Below are positions 1 through 8,898 of a DNA stretch of 64,000 bases, piece by piece. Position 1 is the first letter of the stretch, and every line of letters starts with the position of its first letter. Where the stretch lies: the NCBI GenBank assembly GCA_002205965.3, contig NADL03000614.1, positions 62,001 through 126,000 on the forward strand, given 5' to 3'. This DNA comes from Kappaphycus alvarezii (lineage: Eukaryota > Rhodophyta > Florideophyceae > Gigartinales > Solieriaceae). The notes beneath the pieces were generated by a model. The model saw only the letters and a list, made by a program, of their open reading frames with translations, made no database searches and was not told where the DNA came from. The position numbers and the translations under genes are program-made.

Positions 1-196
1 TACCTTCGAGATGAGGAACGCGTGTTGATCCGCTTCGTCATCTTCTTTGGTGACCTTTTCCTCCATTTTCCTCCAACATGAGGCCCTCTAGATCGGGATC
101 ATACGGGTTCTTGCTTCAGGTCACTAGCCCCAATTCATGCTCGGTGTCCAAACCACCAGCGCTGCTGCCTGACTCTGATGAGGACGAAAAAGGAAA

Positions 197-1150
197 CTAC
201 TCGCAATGAGACTCTCCAGGGGATTTGGAACCCTCACTATCAGTTTGCATTCCGCCAATCTCTGCGAGGTCACCGAGTAGCGGTAAAAGCTCTTTCTTCT
301 TCCCAACCGACAGGGTGACCTGTTGGCGTCCATAGTCCAAGTTTGTGGGTATGTATTCTAATGCATGGCTTACGATAATCTTGTTGAAAGGCGTGTAACG
401 AACCACCAACACGTCTAGGGGTACCCACAGGGTCCCAAAGGAGACTGAAACCTTTTTTTCACACACCCTATAACTTCGGCAACCGTTCTATTGGCGCCAG
501 TGGTCTGACAATCCGTATATATCAGGACGAGTGCCAGCTCAACATAATATTACACGGTCAAAACCTCCAACTGACGAGAGAAATCGGGGTGACATACCAT
601 AGACGCCTTATTCACCATGAAAGCCTTGAATACTAGATGCCTCAAATGTTTCCTTGCTTCGTTTGCGTCTCCACGGAAGAGATGCCCGTATTTTATTAGC
701 GAAGAGGCTGAAGCTAGTTCCATGACCACATTTTGCTTCCGTACGTGGCCCTGGAGGGCTCCAGAAGCCTTCATGGCCTTTCTTGTTTGGGCTTTCTTCT
801 TCCTTGGCTCCCACACGACCATCGACTTACGAACGCGAGAAACGTCTTTCATTAACGCGTCGATGTCCACAAAATTGTCTATTCGTTGTTCCATAAGGGC
901 CTGGCCTTCGGCTTTCCTCTTTTCCGGCAGCCAATGTATGGCCCTAACGAGACTCCCGTTCTACGGAAACGGACCCTTCGTCATTCTTTTCCCTCAAATA
1001 AATTCTTCTCTCGACTCTGAGTTTGTTACAGCAATTCGAAAACGAAAACCTCCATTTTGCTGTCCTTTGGACCAGAAGGTTGCCTTTGAGTGGCCCCTTT
1101 TCCCACAGAAGGAGCAAAAATTGTGGCGGTTGAGATTCTGAGGGCACTGC
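197..1150 (-). pseudogene. gypsy gag-protease remnant
   Basis: Read on the minus strand, the zinc knuckle lies near 1080-1150 as CSFCGKRGHSKATF. The first two Cys and the His are kept, but the last Cys is Phe (TGC to TTC) compared with CTICGRKGHSEATC in the better copy near 8100. The linker with the DIDA motif is at 550-894. The end of the aspartic protease, including the TDSEGSKSPGE tail that matches TDSEDFTSPKG of the other copy, is at 197-466. No intact DTG active site can be read. The frames change at least twice. It cannot encode a functional product as written. Confidence 0.75.
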
Positions 1151-1844
1151 GTGGCACTGTGTCTTTAAGAATGGCTACAATTCCGTAAACTGTCCCGCTA
1201 GCTGGTCAACATTTCCTACAGCTGCTTCGATTTGACAGCTTGCGCACAAGATCTCTGCAGCGTTCTTCTCGGAGCCACAAATGCGCTTTATCCGCCTCCT
1301 TGTCGGCGAGGAGTGTCTTTTTTCCTAACGTAAAGTCTTCAACTACCTTATTAAGTTCCTAGTAGTCCAGCAGCACCCGATAAGTGTGTCCGGGTGTCCC
1401 TCCATTGCTCTTCAAAGCAAACCGAATAACACTGTCTTGTTTAAGCATAAGTTCTTTTACAGAGCATTCCTTCGCGCCAGAGACACTCCTATTTCTACAG
1501 CTTCCAGTCCTACTGCTACATCTTCTTGAACCTCTTCCTCCGGCTTCGCATTCTTCGCGAACTCGGCGAGGAGTTTCATCTTAACGATATCTTACTTCTC
1601 GGCGTCTTCGATGAGAGAAACTTCCTGCGCAGAAGATTCGCAGTATAAAACAAAAAATCCTTCTCCAGATAACACATAACTACATAATCTGGATGGCCTT
1701 CTCAGTGTCCGTCGTTCCGCACATAACGATGTTCTCGAGCTCGATAAGGGAACGGGAAACGTCGGAAGAGGTGGATACACCAAAAGAGAGGTGAGGGGCG
1801 TTGTAGTCGGCCATGGTGTCGCCGAGCCTTTGGATACGGTACCA

Positions 1845-1990
1845 TGTAATGCTTTTAATAATCGTTATTTTTTTCGTTTCCTATCCTATGCCAAGCGGAG
1901 GCTACCTTACTATACCTACCAAGCACGACACAGTAAAGTAGATATATTGTATTGTGCCGTGTGGCGGGTATACAGAAAGAAAGAGAAATT
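1845..1990 (-). repeat. 5' LTR remnant of the degenerate gypsy copy
   Basis: Starts right after the primer-binding-like motif. It keeps the TG start on the plus strand and a later ccaagcggaggctacc stretch that matches ccaagcggaacctacc inside the LTRs at 2753-3048 and 8611-8893. The outer end could not be placed: the expected cgcgcgaca terminus is not recognisable. Confidence 0.5.
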
Positions 1991-2747
1991 GCACAGCCCC
2001 CACCCTTCCAAAATTTTCTGCAGAGGCTACTTTTAATCTGTATTTCCTTATTTCCTTTCAAAATTTGTGTATTGTCGATATAAAAAGGGATCAAAGAAAT
2101 TCAGAAAAAAGTCCAGAAAGCTAAAAAACAATCTCACACAAAAATATTCCTACTACTTCCACACACAGCCCTAAAACTGACTCTATACCACTAGTTTTGG
2201 ACTGTAACGGCGGGTTTGACACCCGTTTCAGTGGAAAGAAGGTGTGCATTTCGAAGTTCATGGGTGCAACGACCTTTTCAATTGATTTTTTAAACAGTTT
2301 AATTGACGAAAGGAGTTTTTTTTTGGCAAGGCGACCCCATTTGATCTGCTCGCGGAGATCCATGAAACTGGTACCAAGGATTAATTCCCGGGCTCTGCGC
2401 TTCTGCTGGTTACTTCAGGTTACGCTGATATCCACTCTCAGTAACAACATGCTCTGAAACCACTGTACTATATGTGCTGTAATGCTACTATACAACTGTT
2501 GTACAGCTGCCTACCGTGCGGTTCAACCTGGCCCTGTACAGATGGACCATACAACCGAGGCTGCACCCGTCGACCGTGTGACCAGGACCAACGCGTTGGA
2601 CTTCCACTCGCTGAGTAACCTGTTTCACCTATCTTCTCTAATTTTAGCTACTAGCCATTTTAGTGCCGTAAAGGCAGATTTTTCGTTATGTACTATCAGG
2701 CCAATCTAGGACTCAAAAAAATATCAGCTTAGAACCACTACAGTAAA
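1991..2747. other. Unassigned stretch between two gypsy copies
   Basis: No gene is recognised. A short minus-strand reading frame (2121-2363) carries the peptide APMNFEM. A related APFNFEM peptide occurs in a minus-strand frame at 9153-9473, on the other side of the complete gypsy element, so both may be scraps of one older sequence. Bases 2460-2550 are rich in tactgtac/ttgtacag words. Confidence 0.4.
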
Positions 2748-2752
2748 GATAC
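2748..2752. repeat. Target-site duplication GATAC, left copy
   Basis: GATAC directly precedes the left LTR (starting tgaaatgc at 2753). An identical GATAC directly follows the right LTR at 8894-8898. A 5-bp duplication is normal for Ty3/gypsy integration. It fixes the left LTR start at the first, not the second, tgaaatgc. Confidence 0.85.
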
Positions 2753-3048
2753 TGAAATGCTTGTTTCTGTTTACTCTCTCTCTCTGCTTTTTCGGCCAAG
2801 CGGAACCTATCTATGAAATGCTTGTTTCTGTTTACTCTCTCTCTCTCTGCTTTTTCAGCCAAGCTGAACCTACCTCTCATTCTCCCGGACTCTGGCAGCC
2901 CTCCCGTCATCTTATAGGGGCGGCCGGTCCGGAGTTTCTACTCATGAACGTGCTCGTACAGTGTACACTACTACTGAACACTGTACGAGCACACCGGGCC
3001 AATCAACTAGCGACCCTGACTATCGCGCGACACAAAAATCGCGCGACA
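2753..3048 (-). repeat. 3' LTR of gypsy element
   Basis: 296 bp, tgaaatgcttg...cgcgcgaca on the plus strand, matching 8611-8893. Its outer 61 bp (2753-2813) are duplicated in tandem at 2814 onward, each copy starting tgaaatgcttgtttctgttt. It carries one long hairpin at 2949-2987 (gctcgtacagtgtac...cactgtacgagc), where the 5' LTR has two. Confidence 0.88.
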
Positions 3049-3060
3049 CTCCCGCCCACT
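3049..3060 (-). other. Polypurine tract of gypsy element
   Basis: In element sense this reads AGTGGGCGGGAG directly before the LTR start TGTCGCGCGA. It is a purine-rich run in the expected place for plus-strand priming. Confidence 0.7.
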
Positions 3061-3230
3061 GATTGTGGGCCACGGGCGCCACAAGATAATAACGGACTTC
3101 CAGCTCAGCTTTCCTCTCACCCAGTGGCCCCCGCATCATCGCTCTCCCTGCACGGCTCACCCACCACGACCGTCACAACCAACCCCAGCTCCCCTCAACT
3201 TCTCAGCTTAACCAACCTTCCAACTTCCGT

Positions 3231-3350
3231 CGGGCGAACGACTGAGGTGCCGACAAACGGCCAGTATACGCCCGAAGTGCAACCATTCTCCGGGCGAACG
3301 ACCGAAGTGCTGACAAACAGCCGGTATACGCCCGGAGGTCCCAATCCTCC
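3231..3350. repeat. Two tandem 60-bp units in the gypsy 3' region
   Basis: Units 3231-3290 and 3291-3350 both begin cgggcgaacgac and share a tatacgcccg core, with about ten differences. They lie between the 3' LTR and the integrase end, in non-coding 3' sequence. Function unknown. Confidence 0.8.
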
Positions 3351-3403
3351 AGACTCCGTCAACACGTTTCCCTGTTTCAATCTTTCGATGGCCTAGAAAC
3401 AAT

Positions 3404-4130
3404 TTGAGGTTCAATGTGTTCTCCTCTCTCCCCCACCCCTACCAAGGTACGCACCTTCTCACGCCATCCTGTTTTGCTGCTACATCGCTTCGTCTCGGAA
3501 TATCTCTCTCTTCTGGCAACACGCGCTGTCCCGTCTGCTCAAGGCGCTCTAATGAAATGGCCCCGCTTCTCGTTCTCGATGGTAAGCACGCTTTGACTTG
3601 CAAATACGAAGACGGTCAGATCCGAAGTCACAATGTCCTCTGCAATGCTCTATACCGCTTTTGTAGGGACGTCAGCATTACCGCTCTATTCGAACACCCC
3701 TTGCATCTAGCTCTACCTCTGCTCCTTCGTCTTCGTTGCTTCGTGTTGACGTTTACATTCCAGGAGCTTACGGCATCGACATCCATGGTGCCCTCGGGCA
3801 TGAAGGCGAACAGTTCTTCCGCCGCTTTGCTGCCCACGTTGCTAGACTCCGTAATTCCACTCCCGTTCAAGAGTTTCACGATTTCCTTTCCCGTTTCAAC
3901 TTTTGCCTGCACGGCATGGAAGCCTGTCAGTTCCTCTCCCGATGTCTCTCGGATTAGTTTCTATTCCAATCGTTCCCGGCGCCTCTGAGTGCTTGTTGTC
4001 AGGGGAAATTATTCATTGATTTCCGTTTTAGGGGCCCGTAAGGCGGTGTTCGCGACTGCAAAAGAGAGCAGGAAGCGGCGTCCTGGTCGCAACTCCTTGT
4101 CCATCCGGAAGCGTGAGCGGAAGATGAGGG
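3404..4130 (+). pseudogene. Antisense RLE-type endonuclease fragment inside gypsy 3' region
   Basis: Plus strand, opposite to the gypsy genes. Frame 2 shows CPVC, then KHALTC and IRSHN: a C-X2-C...H-X3-C cluster followed by a His-Asn pair. A second frame from about 3703 continues with LRVDVYIPGAYGIDIHG, resembling the R-D...D core of restriction-like endonucleases. Other copies in this window show the same order (60253-61341, 34039-34420, 18860-19580). A basic stretch near 4030-4130 may be its tail. The frame changes near 3700. It reads as a nested or captured piece of a non-LTR retroelement. An antisense accessory frame of the gypsy element is the alternative. Confidence 0.45.
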
Positions 4131-4264
4131 AAAACCAAGGAGGCAGCGCCACTCTCTAGTTACTAAGGATTCAAGACTTCACCTGCCATGTTTACGGTTT
4201 CTCTGGGTGCTTCTTCGATACTTGGCCTTCTATCATGTGTTCTTTGCTCTCCTCACACTTCAAT

Positions 4265-5515
4265 CTACTTGATTCTTGCTTCTTCTTCTCTCATGTCCTC
4301 GAATTTCTTTTTCTTCCTTAATTGAATAAACGGGTCGATCTCTTCTGATACGGGAAAATCCGGCGCGCGTGAATTGCCTTCCTCGTAACGCGGCCGGTGG
4401 AGGAAAGTAACTCGTAGCGAGGGAGGTTCGCCTTCGTCACCCTGCACCGCCCATAGAAACACGAGTCGAAGGCCGGCCAACTTCGAACTTCCTGACTTTT
4501 CCTTTGGTCTCGCGGGGTTCCCTGGTCTTCTCCACCACGCCAGCCCGCGTTATCGAATCGGCTAAGGTCTCTATAAGCCGATGATGGGGGCCGGCGTCAT
4601 TGAGAAATGCTACCGAATCGCTGGCCAGCACCCTCGGATTAATTACATACATCAGTCGAAAAGGAGAAGGGGCATCGCTTCGGTCGCGTTTGCGGTAACC
4701 GTATAAGACTTTGGGGAAGCCTTTTGCACAGTCTACCTCACTGCGGACGACAGACCTTTTGATTGCGTGCTTGATAGTTCCCACCATCCGCTCCGCGCGA
4801 CTGTTTGCCATCGGCGCGTAAGCAAGCACCGCTTTCCACTCGACTCCCCTCTCTTTCATGTACTCTTGTACCGATCCCGCCATAAACGCAGTCGCATTAT
4901 CCGAGAAAATTCTCTTTGGCGGCCCGAACGGTGATATTATCTCTTCCTCGATGAACCTCATCACCGTACCGGCCGTAGAATTCATCGTAGCCCACGCTAT
5001 GGGCCACCCTGTCATATGTTCCACAGAGATCAGAATAAATATTTTCCCATTCTTCGAAGGCTTGTAGGGTCCAGCAAAGTACATCGAGAAGGTCTCAAAG
5101 AGTCCAGTAACGGGAGCTCTTAAACTAGAGTGATACGTCGGCAACCTTCTCGCATGCTGACACCCATCGCAAACTTGTACATAATCGGTGACATCACGTT
5201 ATACCCAGGCCACCAGAATCGGTCCCTCACGAACTTTCTTATCGACCCGACGTACCAGTGGCCAATATCATCATGAAATGTGGCCAGTATCTCCGAGCGC
5301 TGATCGATCGGAGGCACGACACCGAGCCCGTCCTTCTCACGACGAAAGAGGGTGTCGTTCCAGAGCATGAAACTTTTTGCGCTCCGTCTGACTGCGACCT
5401 TCTTCTTGGGGTCGGATTCTTGAACTATTTCTCCGGCAAGGAACCGTGCCACATCTAGCAAGTGCGGTTCCAAACCGTACAACTTTGGGTCTGCCCAATC
5501 CACTGTCGCCACCAA
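4265..5515 (-). pseudogene. gypsy integrase
   Basis: Order on the minus strand: H2C2 zinc-binding part (HDDIGHWYVGSIRKFVRDRFWWPG followed by a CDGCQ-type pair in an adjacent frame, about 5170-5300), then the catalytic core at 4437-5144. Core motifs are ISVEHMTGWPIA, FSDNATAF and NSRAERMVG. The second Asp and the Glu of the DDE triad are present. The first position is Glu in SVEHMTGW, where many gypsy integrases have Asp. A charged C-terminal tail continues at 4265-4480 in a shifted frame. No chromodomain is seen. Frame changes near 5140 and 4470 break the frame as written. Confidence 0.85.
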
Positions 5516-5647
5516 TCCTTCTGTTATGTTTTCCCCGTTTCTTCTTTCTTCCTTCTTGTTAGGTCTTTTCGAGAGATAATCGGCCGCCCCATTCAGCAGT
5601 CCCGGACGATACTTGATCTCGAAGTCTTATTCCGCCATCAAATCCCT

Positions 5648-7000
5648 TCACCTTGCCAACCGCCCTTGAATATCTTTCTTCTTGAACGCCGTTTGAAGGG
5701 CTTGATGATCCGTGTAGACAACGAAGGGCTTGTCAGACAGGAGGTACACTCGAAACTTCTTAAAGACCCACACCACGGCGAGTGCTTCTCGTTCGCTCGT
5801 GGAGTAGCGGCGCTCCTCCTCCGTCATCGTTCTAGAAGCAAACTGAATGGGATTTATTTTCCCGTCTTCTTTCTTCTGCGAGAGAACAACCCCAAGGGCT
5901 GCCGAAGAGGCATCTTTTTCCACTAGAAAAGGAGAATTGGAATCCGGAAATGCCAATACTGGAGGGGTAGTCAGTTTCCCCTTCAAGTATTCGAAGGCCT
6001 CTTGCATCTCCGGAGTCCACTCGAAAGCCTTCTTAACAGACGTCGCCGCGTGCAACACTGCTGAGCTGTCGGCAAACACCCTTATGAACCGTCGGTAGTA
6101 CCCCGCGAGTCCCAGAAAACTCCTGAGTTCAGTCACGTTTTTCGGCACCGGAGCTTCTAAAATATCTTTGATCTTGTCGGGATCCACCGTCACGCCACTT
6201 GAATTAACGATCTGACCAAGCAACTTCACTTCTGATTGAGCAAAGCTGCACTTGGTAACCTTCAATTTCAGTTTCGATTCTTTTATCCTCCTGAACACTT
6301 CCTTGCAATGAGCTATGTGTTCCTCCAATGTCTTCAAGAAGATGACAACGTCGTCCACATAAACCGTAACGAATGGCAACCCGCGAAGGACATCATCCAT
6401 CATCCTTTGAAATGTCGCTGGAGCATTCATGAGCCCGAACGGAATTACTTCGAACTTGTACGTTCCATATCGAGAGACAAAGGTCGATTTTTCCTTGCAA
6501 GCCTCGGACATCCTAACCTACCAGTACCCTGTGTAAAGGTCCAATGTTGTGAAGAACTCTGCACCAGAAAGTTCATCGAAGATTTCTTCTATCTTCGGCA
6601 GCGGCCAGCGGTCTGGCTTCATCACCCTGTTCAACTGACGGTAATTGACGCATAACCGGGGCCTTCCGTCTTTCTTCGTGGCTATCACGACCGGAAAGGA
6701 CCAGACGGACCTTGACGGCGTAATGATTCCCGCTTCCAATAATTCCTTCACTTCTTTCCTTACGACCTCGTTATGCCTCGGCGGCATTCGGCGGGCCTTC
6801 GAATGTATCGGTGTCTCGTCCGTCAACTCAAAAGAATGTACCACCGGCACATTAGCAGGCTCTAGGTCGTGAATATCCCAAGCTATGACATCCGTTTCCT
6901 TGAGAGCTCTCGCCAGCTCCTTCTGATTCTTCTCTTCGAGGTGGTCCAGCTTCGAGGCCAATAGAGCCGAGCGGTCCACCTCGTCTTTTACCTCCTTCTT
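5648..7000 (-). pseudogene. gypsy reverse transcriptase and RNase H
   Basis: The N-terminal part (6518-6979) has SFPVVIATKKDGRPRLCVNY and LDLYTGYW. An in-frame TAG at 6518-6520 takes the place of the usual Gln codon in GYWQV. The same frame then continues at 5648-6511 with FGLMNAPATFQRMMD, the catalytic FVTVYVDDVVIF, the thumb LRSFLGLAGYYRRF, and RNase H motifs KDASSAALGVVLSQ, STSEREALAVVW and YTDHQALQTAF. Apart from the single nonsense codon the polymerase domain looks whole, so decay is mild. The end after 5648 is frameshifted toward the integrase. Confidence 0.9.
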
Positions 7001-8587
7001 AACTTCAGTCTTCGTCGAGCGAGGTTGATCAGGCTCGTATGGTTCCTTGTTAATGATAGCTAAGACCAGGTCTTGTTCGGTATCCGATCCACCATCGCTT
7101 TGCTAGACTACGAGAAAGGGTGGAGAGATTCCTCATCGCCTGAACCTTTGGGGGACGTGAAGTCCTCACTATCCGTCTGAGCCCCATTGATTCTGGACGG
7201 CTCGTTGACGAATGGCAACACAACCTCTTCATCTCCAATAACCAAAGTGTACTGTTGGAGTGCATAATCGATGCGCGTCTGGAGGGCTTCCAAAGTCGGG
7301 CTTCCAAAAATAACGTTAAACGGGGCATTTTTGACAACCAGGAACTCAAGGTGCACAACCATTGACCCACAAGACACCGGCACTCCCTTGAGACAACCAA
7401 GAACCTCGGCGACAGTTCCGTCTGCTACTTTCACCTGACGATCGGTTTCCGTCGGGGTGAGGGCAAGCCTTCTGCAGAGGTCCCAAGAGATCAGGTTAGG
7501 AACTGCACCCGTGTCCAAAAGGGCATGAGTCTCCGTTCCATACAACTTCACGGCTACTACCTTGAGTCGGCGTGGACCTCCTGAAGAGTTGACCATCGAC
7601 GCCTGTGTAACCGGTAACCTCTTGGAGAACAATCTCCTTAAAACCTTTCTGGCCTCCTCGGCATCCCCGCGCAATAGTTGCCCGAAGTTCATTCCTGTGG
7701 CAGCGGTAGCAAGTTCAGCGATCACGTTATACTTCCCTACATGATCCTGAAGTCCACCTGATTTCTTCTTCGACTTCCGATTTCCTCTCTTAGTCTTTTT
7801 CTTTGGGTCAGGAACCACCATCGGCGGACGATTACCAGGGGCCTTGTTCAAGATGGCATCAATATCCATCAAGTTTTCCCTCCGCTGTTTCGGGAGGGCC
7901 TGCCCGTCCGCACTTCTCTTCGCAGCGGCAACCACGTCCTTTTTGCGAGATTCCTGAACAACGGCGACCTTGTCCTCGTCCTTCGGTTTCTTCATTTTCA
8001 ATTCTTCTCCAGACTCAGACCGGGCCCTAGCAACTCCTCCCCGCTGATCATCACTACGGGGGTTCTTGGACCAGCATGTTGCTTCCGAATGTCCTTTTCT
8101 CCCACAAATTGTACAGCGGGTATCTCGATGCGGATTATGCGGACAACGGATCGCCCGCCATGTCCTGATCTTCTGCCACTGCTTTCCGAAGCAGTCCGAG
8201 GGAGGCGTTATCGTTGATTACCACTCTCTTGTATAGAGCGTCCAACTGCGCCAGGGATCCTATTACATCCTTCGAGTCCATCATAGCGTTTATAGCCTTC
8301 TGCAGTTCTTCTTTCGGCTTCGGGGTCTTCCCAAACTCCTCGATGAGCTTGGCCTTAACGATCGAATAGTCCTTCGCCTCCACCACCAATGCTCTGTCTC
8401 TCGCTAAAGCCTCGTAGTAACGCTCAAAAGCCGCGCCCTCGAGGTGGCAAAGGATCTGGAGCGCCTTTTACTCGTCGTTTTTTCCGCGCATGACTACATT
8501 CTCGTACGCGAAAGGGAAGCGCGCGACGTCGGAAGAAGGGGATCCGTTGAAGTTAACGTGGGGTCTAAGGGAATCGTTCATGTCCAT
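7001..8587 (-). pseudogene. gypsy gag and aspartic protease
   Basis: Gag probably starts at the ATG at 8587 (MDMNDSLRPH), only about 24 bases from the 5' LTR. It has an in-frame TAA near 8469 and continues to 8135 in the same frame. A one-base surplus in a GGG run near 8160 then shifts to the frame with the knuckle CTICGRKGHSEATC (about 8085-8130) and the protease ORF 7108-8001. The protease active site is ALLDTGAVPNLIS, followed by the flap-type region GVPVSCGS. The frame closes at 7108. One base more leads into a linker that ends in the reverse transcriptase frame, with another TAG on the way. Gag is short for a gypsy element. Confidence 0.85.
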
Positions 8588-8592
8588 AGTCA

Positions 8593-8610
8593 ACCCTGGA
8601 TGCGGTACCA
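8593..8610 (-). other. Primer-binding site of gypsy element
   Basis: In element sense the LTR end ...CATTTCA is followed at once by TGGTACCGCATCCAGGGT. The leading TGG complements a tRNA 3' CCA end, the canonical arrangement. I could not name the tRNA. The degenerate copy keeps the same site as TGGTACCGTATCC. Confidence 0.75.
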
Positions 8611-8893
8611 TGAAATGCTTGTTTCTGTTCACTCTCTCTCTCTCTGCTTTTTCGGCCAAGCGGAACCTACCACTCATTCCCCCGGACTTCGGCAGCCCTC
8701 CCGTCATCTTATAGGGGCGGTAGGTCCGGAGTTTCTACTCATGAACGTGCTCGTACAGTGTACACTACTACTGCACACTGTACGAGCCCACTTTCCGCTC
8801 GTACGGTGTACAGTAGTACTGTATGCTGTACGAGCACACCCGGCCAATAAACTAGCGACCCTGACTATCGCGCCACACAAAAATCGCGCGACA
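8611..8893 (-). repeat. 5' LTR of gypsy element
   Basis: 283 bp, plus-strand tgaaatgctt...cgcgcgaca. It carries two adjacent long hairpins, 8749-8787 (gctcgtacagtgtac...) and 8798-8836 (gctcgtacggtgtacag...tgctgtacgagc). The 3' LTR has only one, so a segment of about 47 bp was duplicated here or lost there. The right duplication GATAC follows at 8894-8898. Confidence 0.9.
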
Positions 8894-8898
8894 GATAC

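Larger units (their letters stand above)
1..1990 (-). mobile_element. Degenerate Ty3/gypsy element, 5' half (cut by window edge)
   Basis: On the minus strand this stretch follows the same order as the fuller gypsy element at 2753-8893: primer-binding region, gag, CCHC knuckle, protease, then the spacer before reverse transcriptase, which runs off the window at base 1. Peptide matches include the protease C-terminus (197-466) and the gag/protease linker (550-894). The LTR junction is recognisable near 1831-1846 because the primer-binding motif ggatacggtacca is followed by tgtaatgctttt, as ggatgcggtacca/tgaaatgctt is in the other copy. Many stops and indels show it is an old, dead copy. The direct basis is similarity inside the window; the family call is standard for gypsy elements. 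Confidence 0.8.
2753..8893 (-). mobile_element. Nearly complete Ty3/gypsy LTR retrotransposon
   Basis: A 6.14-kb element read on the minus strand: 5' LTR 8611-8893, primer-binding site, gag with CCHC knuckle, aspartic protease, reverse transcriptase, RNase H, integrase, a 1.2-kb 3' region, polypurine tract 3049-3060 and 3' LTR 2753-3048, all flanked by GATAC. The LTRs start TGTCGCGCGA and end CA in element sense. They differ at roughly a dozen or more positions by eye and by two tandem duplications, so the insertion is not recent. The coding part has nonsense codons (for example TAG at 6518-6520 and TAA near 8469) and frame changes. The 3' region holds an unrelated plus-strand endonuclease fragment (3404-4130). 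Confidence 0.92.

Noticed and set aside
2814-3048. Left gypsy LTR taken as starting at the second tgaaatgc
   Set aside because: Only the first tgaaatgc at 2753 is preceded by GATAC, which matches the right flank; the 61-bp repeat is therefore inside the LTR.
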